From positions 1-23,996 of the forward strand of contig CBFIHS010000030.1 in NCBI GenBank assembly GCA_965662565.1: a DNA stretch of 23,996 nt, written 5' to 3'. Of this stretch, positions 15,420 through 21,344 are shown piece by piece. A program made the position numbers and the translations under genes. Position 1 is the first letter of the stretch. Every line of letters starts with the position of its first letter. The stretch is from UBA5109 sp965662565. Lineage in GTDB: Bacteria > Pseudomonadota > Gammaproteobacteria > Pseudomonadales > Pseudohongiellaceae. A model generated the notes under the pieces. It searched no databases and was not told the DNA's origin. It saw only the letters and a list, made by a program, of their open reading frames with translations.

Positions 15420-16564
15420 GTGATTTCCACCTTTGTCCCCGAACTCGGAGGCCAGACCAATCTAAAATCGTGTTGAATGTTTTTAACATTTAAAGCAAGA
15501 GCTTTGGTGTGTGACCGATAAGCGCTTTGGTATTGCTTAGCTTGTACGTCATGTTTGTGAAGGTGCTCCAGAAAAACTGTTGAAATTGGCATATGCAAAA
15601 AATCAAAGACATCGAGGACAGTCTCTGTCAAAGATTGCTTCAGCTCAATCAAAGGAACTACTTTGAAGTTAGGCCTAGCAAAATTTTCCTGAACAATTGA
15701 GTAATAATTTTTTAAGATTTCAATTAAGTGAGCTTCAAAAACCGGATTGCATCGCCCTGAGGCCAGAATTTGCATTGCAGGTTGCAAAGAACTCAACTGT
15801 GATGGAACAACTTCTTCTGGTGGCCTTATACAGGCAATAAAGCTCGCATCAGGAAACTGACGGCTAAGACTGCTATGAAAAGGTGTGAAAGAGGGGTTTT
15901 TGCTCAATACTCGTAATTGCGCACCGTGATAAAAAAGATGTTTTTGCAAGCATCGTTGGTAATAGCTCAATATCTGTTGGCGATATTTTTCATCAAATTG
16001 CACATCAAAAGCTGCCAACTTTAAATAGTGTGTTGAATTTGGACACAACAAAACCACTAAAAAACAAGCCTCTAAAGGCAGTAAGAGTAAAAAATCCTCT
16101 TCAGCAGCCTTTAACCTTATTTCATGGATTTGATCCATTTTTTTGAACACGACTTGCCTTATTTTTTTAACAAAGACACTAAATGGGCTTAATAGTTTTC
16201 CCATAAAACTGAAGAAGTAACGTTCACTTATGGAAGGAGCAAAAACAGCCTCCCATGTCTGCAAAGTGGTCAAGTTATTGTCTTCCGCCATGATTCGTTG
16301 CAGCAAGGTTGTTCCACTTCTGGGAACTCCAATAATAAAGACGGGTCGCTTAATTTTTATTGAGCGATATTTATAAAAAAAGATTTCATCAAGAATATGC
16401 CCGATGATATGTAGAGTATTAAGTAGAGCAAACAAGAGCCAAATTAAAGTAAAGAGAAACAGTCGCTTCAAAGCATGATTCCAACCTTCAGCAGGGATAG
16501 CTTGTATTAAGCGAAAAAATAACAGGAAAGTTGATTTTAGGATTAACAATAATTCAGAAATCAC
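15416..16564 (-). CDS. Sulfotransferase with hydrophobic N terminus
   Basis: It probably transfers sulfate from PAPS to a carbohydrate or lipid hydroxyl. The PAPS 5'-phosphosulfate loop is clear as IIGVPRSGTTLLQR (about 77-90). A 3'-phosphate site follows at CIRPPEEVVPSQLSSL. The C-terminal region resembles the Sulfotransfer_3 family. Two hydrophobic stretches (about 3-22 and 34-55) suggest membrane attachment with the catalytic domain in the cytoplasm. The start is GTG 16564, with a strong AGGGAG eight bases upstream. It is the first gene of the seven-gene minus-strand run and overlaps the GT4 gene by four bases. Sulfation of a glycolipid or polysaccharide made by the cluster is the natural inference. 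Confidence 0.85.
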   Translation of the reverse strand: MISELLLILKSTFLLFFRLIQAIPAEGWNHALKRLFLFTLIWLLFALLNTLHIIGHILDEIFFYKYRSIKIKRPVFIIGVPRSGTTLLQRIMAEDNNLTTLQTWEAVFAPSISERYFFSFMGKLLSPFSVFVKKIRQVVFKKMDQIHEIRLKAAEEDFLLLLPLEACFLVVLLCPNSTHYLKLAAFDVQFDEKYRQQILSYYQRCLQKHLFYHGAQLRVLSKNPSFTPFHSSLSRQFPDASFIACIRPPEEVVPSQLSSLQPAMQILASGRCNPVFEAHLIEILKNYYSIVQENFARPNFKVVPLIELKQSLTETVLDVFDFLHMPISTVFLEHLHKHDVQAKQYQSAYRSHTKALALNVKNIQHDFRLVWPPSSGTKVEIT

Positions 16565-16829
16565 CCGTTTTGCTCCCTAGATTGATAGGTAGAATAAAAC
16601 TACCTTCGCTAAAGTCCAGATTTAGAGAGTCTATCTAGCCTTTGTTAAAGTTCTATGAAGGCTTAACTTACACTTTCCTCTTAAAGCTATTTTCAATTCG
16701 TTTCAAGGTGAACAGTAAAACAAGCATTCATATCAATTCTTTGTCATTCACGAGCGCTCAAGTACTTTAATGAATCCTTCATAAAGACTCAGTAAGCTGA
16801 AAGCAGTTCAACTATAGAGTTCATAAGTT
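16565..16829. promoter_or_regulatory. Divergent intergenic region, sulfotransferase operon / glpQ
   Basis: These 265 bp must contain promoters in both directions. AGGTAG (16587-16592) and CTACCT (16600-16605) form a perfect 6-bp inverted repeat with a 7-base loop, directly upstream of the sulfotransferase Shine-Dalgarno (AGGGAG, 16573-16578). For glpQ, TATAGA near 16812 is the best -10 and no Shine-Dalgarno is evident. TATGAAGG (16654-16661) and CCTTCATA (16776-16783) are inverted copies far apart. No PhoB box could be recognised. Confidence 0.4.
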
Positions 16830-17927
16830 ATGAAAAATTCTTTGAAATTTGCTGCTATCCTTATGTTTTTCATCCAGCTTTCGGTTCAAGGAGCAGAAGT
16901 GGGAAGTGAAATTGGCAAAATCGTTATAGCGCATCGAGGTGCCAGCGCCTATTTACCCGAGCATACTTTGGAAGCCAAAGTATTATCGTATGCAATGGGG
17001 GCCGACTATATTGAGCAGGACGTGGTCATGACCAAGGATGACAAGCTAATTGTGTTTCATGACCTAACTCTAGACAGAACAACGGACGTTGCTGCACGAT
17101 TCCCTGATAGGCACCGTCTAGACGGTCACTACTACACAGTGGATTTCACATTAGATGAAATAAGGCAGTTGCGCGTTAGTGAGGCTTTTACCAATTCAGT
17201 TACCGAACCTGTGGCGATTTTTGAGCAACGTTTTCCTCCTTTTAAATCCAGATTTTCGATTCATACACTAGAGGAAGAAATTGAATTAATTCAAGGGCTT
17301 AATAAAGCGATGGGTCGAGAAGCTGGAATTTATGTGGAATTGAAATCGCCTTGGTTTTTTCACTCAGAAGGTAAAGATTTGGCAAGTGAAGCTCTAAAGC
17401 TTCTCAAGCAATATTCTTATCAGACTAAGGCCGACAAAATTTATCTGCAGACATTTGATTTTAATGAATTAAAAAGGCTGCATCAGGAGTTATTCCCTGC
17501 ATTACAAATGGAATTAAGGCTTGTGCAATTAATTGCTCCCAACGAATGGATGGAAACTTTTGAACTCGATGCGGCAGGTGAGCTAGTGCCCTATGACTCA
17601 AATTGGATGCTAACTCTGCAAGGTTTAGGAGAGTTGAGAAAGTTTGCGGATGGGATAGGCCCGAATCTATCTATGATAGTCCATCCTGATTCTACAGTAG
17701 ATAATCTTATCATCACTCCATTAGTTGATCAGGCACATTCTGAGGGCTTAGTGGTTCATCCTTTCACTTTTAGGCAGGAACAGATTCCTGAATACGCATC
17801 AGATTTTGACGACTTATTGAGTATTTTTTTTGATCAGGCAGACGTTGATGGAGTATTCACGGATTTCCCTGACCAGGTACTTCGCTTTCTAAGAACTGGA
17901 TCGAGTTTAAATCTTCAAGCGGAATAA
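16830..17927 (+). CDS. glpQ: Periplasmic glycerophosphodiester phosphodiesterase
   Basis: GlpQ hydrolyses deacylated phospholipids (glycerophosphodiesters) to glycerol 3-phosphate and an alcohol in the periplasm. The 365-residue protein starts with a signal peptide (MKNSLKFAAILMFFIQLSVQ, cut near GA). The GDPD TIM barrel follows with catalytic AHRGAS (HRG at 35-37), EHT (44-46), E62 and D64 in IEQDVVM, H77-D78 in FHDLTLDRTT and VELKSP. The length and the insert RFPDRHRLDGHYYTVDF match the GlpQ (not UgpQ) branch. ATG 16830 lacks a clear Shine-Dalgarno. It is divergent from the sulfotransferase run and convergent with copB, with 63 bp between and no strong terminator. Confidence 0.95.
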   Translation: MKNSLKFAAILMFFIQLSVQGAEVGSEIGKIVIAHRGASAYLPEHTLEAKVLSYAMGADYIEQDVVMTKDDKLIVFHDLTLDRTTDVAARFPDRHRLDGHYYTVDFTLDEIRQLRVSEAFTNSVTEPVAIFEQRFPPFKSRFSIHTLEEEIELIQGLNKAMGREAGIYVELKSPWFFHSEGKDLASEALKLLKQYSYQTKADKIYLQTFDFNELKRLHQELFPALQMELRLVQLIAPNEWMETFELDAAGELVPYDSNWMLTLQGLGELRKFADGIGPNLSMIVHPDSTVDNLIITPLVDQAHSEGLVVHPFTFRQEQIPEYASDFDDLLSIFFDQADVDGVFTDFPDQVLRFLRTGSSLNLQAE

Positions 17928-17990
17928 CATTAGACGAAATGATTTTTTCGATGCTCTTATATTGAAGCCAAGCAATAAGATTCTTTGCCT

Positions 17991-18698
17991 TTAAAACCAT
18001 AAGCGGATTCCAACTATCACTTCGGTGTCAGAAAAATCCTTCCTGGGGTTTGGGGATAAATTATCTGTTCTTCCATATTCTTCTAACCAGCTAATTCCGA
18101 CATAGGGTGCAAATTCTCTTCTAATTTCATAGCGCAAACGTAAGCCTAGGTTGAGATCTGATAAACCTGAGCTGACACCTATTTCAGGAATATCTTGACC
18201 ATAAAAATTCATTTCTATTTCAGGAGTTAGAATGAGACGCTGGGTAAAGAGTAATTCGTATTCAGCGTTAAAACGAAAAGCCGTGTCGCCTGATTCGCCA
18301 ATAAATATTGCTGTGTCTATTTCGAAGTAATAACGCGCAATCCCCTGAAAACCAAATACGCCCCAATTCTGATCTGGTGTTGGCTTGGCATCGTGACGAA
18401 AGCCGGCTTGGAAATCCCAAAAAGGGCTAATTGCTTTGCTATAAAGTGCTTGGAATTCTAGTTCTTCAGTTTTTCCATGGCTTCGTTCACCTTCTGTTTT
18501 AAGCCATAATTTATTGATATTTTTCCCAACCCAGCCCTGTGCATCCCATGATAATAAAATACTGTTTGAGTCATTTGTTTCAAATTCTCCAAGCATAATA
18601 TTGTAGAGCAATGGGTCTTCTTCCATAGCTGCATTTCCTACTTGTGATAAAAGCAGTAGAAAAGAAATCGTAGTTCCAGTTTTATAAAATATTCTCAT
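17991..18698 (-). CDS. copB: Copper resistance outer-membrane protein CopB
   Basis: CopB/PcoB-type proteins are outer-membrane beta-barrels that accompany the periplasmic oxidase CopA in copper tolerance. The 235-residue protein has a signal peptide (MRIFYKTGTTISFLLLLSQ, cut after GNA), then alternating aromatic barrel strands with the family segments AGFRHDAKPTPDQNWGVFG, GLSDLNLGLRLRYEI and APYVGISWLEEYG, ending in the barrel-type aromatic Phe of VGIRLWF. The long His/Met-rich N-terminal stretch found in many CopB proteins is missing. The frame is open to 18764 within copA, but ATG 18698 is the start: GGAG (18705-18708) lies six bases upstream. It follows the copA stop by 11 bp. Confidence 0.93.
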   Translation of the reverse strand: MRIFYKTGTTISFLLLLSQVGNAAMEEDPLLYNIMLGEFETNDSNSILLSWDAQGWVGKNINKLWLKTEGERSHGKTEELEFQALYSKAISPFWDFQAGFRHDAKPTPDQNWGVFGFQGIARYYFEIDTAIFIGESGDTAFRFNAEYELLFTQRLILTPEIEMNFYGQDIPEIGVSSGLSDLNLGLRLRYEIRREFAPYVGISWLEEYGRTDNLSPNPRKDFSDTEVIVGIRLWF

Positions 18699-18704
18699 TA
18701 TTAG

Positions 18705-18708
18705 CTCC
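18705..18708 (-). promoter_or_regulatory. Ribosome binding site fixing the copB start
   Basis: GGAG with a 6-base spacer points to ATG 18698. An ATG at 18710 overlaps the copA stop (TAATG) but lacks an upstream Shine-Dalgarno and would put MELI before the signal peptide. Confidence 0.6.
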
Positions 18709-18709
18709 A

Positions 18710-20539
18710 TTAACTGACACGCACTTCTCGAAACATGCCCATCATGTGATAGAGCAAATGGCAATGATAAGCCCAGCTTCCCATTGCATCAGCAGTGACT
18801 AAATAACTGATCGTGCTACCTGGTTGCACTAAAACAGTATGTTTACGCGGGAGGTTCTGAGGAGAGCCAGTTTCTAGTTCACTCCACATTCCATGAAGGT
18901 GCATCGGATGTGTCATCATGGTGTCATTGACTAATGTGAAGCGAACTCTTTCTCCAAAGTTCAATCGTAGAGGCTCAGCATCAGCAAAGGGAATGCCATT
19001 TATTGACCACATGTAGCGCCGCATATTTCCAGTTAAATGCAGTTGAATTTCTCTACTTGGCTCCCTAGTGTCGATAGTCGGATACAGGTTTTTGATATCG
19101 GCATAGGTCAATACTCTACGGTTATATAAGCGTTGGTGGTCACGTAGGCCAATACCGGGATCAGTTAAACCGCTTTGCGGGTTTTGACTCCTCATGTCGA
19201 CTTCTGGGCCATATTCTGAACTGGCATGGACAATGGCTTGCTCAGGGCTGTCCATCTGCATAGAGGACATATTTGAGTTATCCATTTGCATTCCAGACAT
19301 ATCCATTCCTTCAACATGTTTATGCTGCATAGCCATCTCAGGCATATCCATGTCCTGCATAGCTGTATCTCCCATATCCATGCTGTCCATGGACATGCCC
19401 ATATCTCTCATGCTTAACACAGGTCTTGGATCCATTTGTGGGATTTCGGCTTTAAGTGATGCATCAGGGCTTAGTGTTCCTAGTGCATAACCACTTCTAT
19501 CGATAGTTTGTGCGAAAATGCTGTACGCACTGTCACTATCGGGTTCAACAATGACGTCATAAGTTTCGGCAGTGCCTATCCGAAATTCATCTACCGAGAT
19601 TGGCTCAATGTTCTGGCCATCTGCCGCCACTACAGTCATTCTCAATCCAGGTATTCTCACATCAAAAATGGTCATTGCTGAACCATTGATAAAGCGTAAT
19701 CTGACTTTCTCATTGCGGCTAAATAATCCAAGCCAACCAGGATCAGGAGAGGCACCATTCATCAAATAGGTATAGGTATAACCGGTGACATCAGAAATAT
19801 CCCGGTCCATCATACGCATCTGATTCCACATTGATCGATCGTTCCAGACTTGAGAAACGCCTTTGTCACGGATCTCGCTAAACAGGTCGCCAACGGTCCG
19901 TTGATTAAAATTATAGTAATGACTTCTTTTTTTCAGATTCGAATAAATTTTATTTGGAGAAGTATCAGTCCAGTCTGAAAGTAAAACCACATAGTCACGA
20001 TCGTAAGTAAAAGGTTCTGGCTCAAGCGGATCAATAATTATTGCACCATAGGCCCCAGTTTGTTCTTGGAAGCCTGAATGGCTGTGATACCAATAAGTGC
20101 CGCTTTGCTTTACCGTAAATTTGTATTCATAGCTTTCACCTGGACGGATGCCATTAAAACTCATGCCGGGTACACCATCCATATTGCTCGGCAAGATGAT
20201 GCCATGCCAGTGGAGAGAGCTATCTACGGCGAGACTATTGGTGACTATCAAGCTTATTTCATCACCTTCACGCCAACGTAATATTGGTGCTGGAACACCA
20301 CCATTAATGGACGTAGCTAGGCTATTCGCGCCCGTAAATTTAACCGGCTTGTAATCAATATTTAACTCGAAATGTCTCCCTCTGAGCATGTCGGGCTCTG
20401 ACTGAGTTTGGTTTTGTGCTAGTAAAGAAGAAGGGTTTAAGCCAATTATGGCACCACCAGCAAGTGCATTAGTGACAAACCTGCGTCTCGTAATTACCGG
20501 CTTACTGACATTAAACTTCTCAACTTTATTTTTACTCAT
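18710..20539 (-). CDS. copA: Multicopper oxidase CopA (copper resistance)
   Basis: CopA/PcoA oxidizes periplasmic Cu(I) and binds copper. The 609-residue protein begins with a Tat signal (ITRRRFVTNALAGGAIIGL, twin arginines at 18-19). Three cupredoxin domains carry the copper ligands HWH (110-112), HSH (152-154), HPMHLHG and HCHLLYH (592-598). Residues 377-429 form a Met-rich insert with 18 Met and 2 His. The axial-Met region reads HMMGM, apparently one residue shorter than the usual HMxxGM. ATG 20539 is preferred because AGGA lies eight bases upstream; a GTG at 20545 is too close to it. It is followed by copB and presumably cotranscribed. No CueR-like operator was found. Confidence 0.95.
   Translation of the reverse strand: MSKNKVEKFNVSKPVITRRRFVTNALAGGAIIGLNPSSLLAQNQTQSEPDMLRGRHFELNIDYKPVKFTGANSLATSINGGVPAPILRWREGDEISLIVTNSLAVDSSLHWHGIILPSNMDGVPGMSFNGIRPGESYEYKFTVKQSGTYWYHSHSGFQEQTGAYGAIIIDPLEPEPFTYDRDYVVLLSDWTDTSPNKIYSNLKKRSHYYNFNQRTVGDLFSEIRDKGVSQVWNDRSMWNQMRMMDRDISDVTGYTYTYLMNGASPDPGWLGLFSRNEKVRLRFINGSAMTIFDVRIPGLRMTVVAADGQNIEPISVDEFRIGTAETYDVIVEPDSDSAYSIFAQTIDRSGYALGTLSPDASLKAEIPQMDPRPVLSMRDMGMSMDSMDMGDTAMQDMDMPEMAMQHKHVEGMDMSGMQMDNSNMSSMQMDSPEQAIVHASSEYGPEVDMRSQNPQSGLTDPGIGLRDHQRLYNRRVLTYADIKNLYPTIDTREPSREIQLHLTGNMRRYMWSINGIPFADAEPLRLNFGERVRFTLVNDTMMTHPMHLHGMWSELETGSPQNLPRKHTVLVQPGSTISYLVTADAMGSWAYHCHLLYHMMGMFREVRVS
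19253..19411 (-). repeat. Met-rich copper-binding segment inside copA
   Basis: These 53 codons (CopA residues 377-429) encode 18 methionines in MxM, MDM and MxxM arrangements, with HKH in the middle. Such stretches bind Cu(I) in CopA, PcoA and CueO relatives. At DNA level the segment is a degenerate ATG/GAT-rich repeat, so its length could vary between strains. Confidence 0.8.
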
Positions 20540-20646
20540 TACCACTTTCCTTTTTTAACAACTACTAAAAACCTAGCAAATTGAAATTTCCCAGGGGATG
20601 GATTAGTACAGCTAAAAAAGAAAGGTAAATATAGAAATCTACTCTA

Positions 20647-20669
20647 GCGAATCCTGCAGGCGCACTAAT
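20647..20669 (+). repeat. Short tRNA-3'-end-like sequence upstream of copA
   Basis: GCGAATCCTGCAGGCGCACTAA resembles the T-loop to CCA end of the tRNA-Arg at 8529-8605, with identical CGAATC and AGGCGC blocks and one gap, and shares AGGCGC-CTAAT with the relic at 21109-21164. At about 23 nt it is short and could be chance. The ACTAATCC overlapping its 3' end (20664-20671) has an inverted partner GGATTAGT at 20600-20607. Confidence 0.35.
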
Positions 20670-20675
20670 CCCGTA

Positions 20676-21044
20676 TCAGCTAGAAATGGGTGGTCTAAAC
20701 GGAGAGTTGCTCGGAGTTGAATGGAGTAAAAAGAGGTAAGAAGAATCGTGCTTGGTGAAGGCGGGTTGATTCAGATTAATTGTATTTATTAATACTATTG
20801 AGCTTGCAGCACAGTATTCACAATGCGAAATACAAGCAGATTCATGATTTTCTGAAATTATTTTTAGCTCATCAGGAGCTTCGGCCATTTTTGCCATTGT
20901 TGAATGATCATGATGTTCCGCCATTTCATTTTCGGGCATTTGGCTCATGAAGTCACAACATGATAAAAGTGGTAACGCAAAAGTTTGCCCGCAATATAGG
21001 CTTAGCATTAACAAAATCAGTTTTTGGAATTTGTGCGCTCTCAT
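20676..21044 (-). CDS. Small secreted Met/His/Cys-rich protein, copper-module associated
   Basis: I do not recognise a named family. The 122-residue protein has a signal peptide (RAHKFQKLILLMLSLYCGQ, cut after FA), then LLSCCDF, a Met/His cluster (MSQMPENEMAEHHDHSTMAKM), HESACISHCEYC with three cysteines and two histidines, a weakly hydrophobic stretch and the ending PFRPPISS. These thiol, thioether and imidazole groups suggest a periplasmic metal-binding protein. Small proteins of this look often precede copA in gammaproteobacteria (DUF2946- or CopL-like), so a role in copper binding or in sensing for copA is plausible. ATG 21044 has no clear Shine-Dalgarno. It is co-oriented with copA after 136 bp. 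Confidence 0.7.
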   Translation of the reverse strand: MRAHKFQKLILLMLSLYCGQTFALPLLSCCDFMSQMPENEMAEHHDHSTMAKMAEAPDELKIISENHESACISHCEYCAASSIVLINTINLNQPAFTKHDSSYLFLLHSTPSNSPFRPPISS

Positions 21045-21344
21045 ATCAGTTAGAGTTTAATAGCTTTGCATTAAAAAGTAACCCATTACAAAGATTTGCT
21101 TGTTTAAAGAATAGCCAGCTTTGAGCTAGATAGTTCGGAAGTGCGAACCTCTATAGGCGCGCTAATTTTAAAATTTCCAAATATAGTGTTTAATAACTGG
21201 ATCTCAAAGAAGTGCCTTAGCCAAGGAATCCAGACTTTAATTACTAAAATTAACTACTAAGTTACTTCCGATTTTCTGAGCCTAAACTTCATTTAAAATA
21301 ATTAAAATCGTGATCGGCTAACAATAATAATAAGGAATAGAAAA
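21045..21344. other. Divergent spacer between the copper module and the flavoprotein
   Basis: These 300 bp contain the decayed tRNA-Arg fragment (21109-21164) and must hold promoters in both directions; I cannot pick clear -10/-35 pairs. Inside the fragment, GTTCG-GAAGTG-CGAAC (21133-21148) forms a small hairpin. AAGGA (21332-21336) is the Shine-Dalgarno of the downstream TTG start. I see nothing else. Confidence 0.5.
21109..21164 (+). pseudogene. Decayed 3' fragment of a tRNA-Arg
   Basis: Aligned by eye with 8551-8605 of the intact tRNA-Arg(UCG), from the end of the D-arm to CCA, about 40 of 55 positions match with a single inserted base, and roughly half of the mismatches are transitions. 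The best block is AGGCGCGC at the acceptor end. The 5' acceptor strand is not found, and the anticodon and T stems no longer pair well, so it cannot be functional. Its orientation is the same as the intact gene. It may be a tRNA pseudogene or the far attachment site of an old element integrated at the tRNA. Confidence 0.55.

Noticed and set aside
16565..16829. PhoB box near glpQ, expected if the lipid genes respond to phosphate
   Set aside because: TTCAT and GTCAT half-sites occur but not as 7-bp direct repeats at 11-bp spacing. CTGGACAT near 13510 (minus strand) was likewise not followed by a second half-site.
17928..17990. Bidirectional terminator between glpQ and copB
   Set aside because: Only a 5-bp stem (CGAAA/TTTCG) with an internal T-run is present; too weak to call.
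18699..18764. Longer CopB starting inside copA (MPFALSHDG...)
   Set aside because: It would place 22 extra residues before a good signal peptide and lacks a ribosome site; GGAG six bases before ATG 18698 decides the start.
20546..20675. CueR/MerR-type copper operator upstream of copA
   Set aside because: No ACCTTCC-N4-GGAAGG-like dyad with a 19-bp promoter spacer was found; the only dyad (GGATTAGT/ACTAATCC) is 56 bases apart.
8606..21108. Integrase, transposase or other mobility gene supporting the island idea
   Set aside because: Every long frame in this interval is assigned to a metabolic or copper gene; no recombinase motif was seen.
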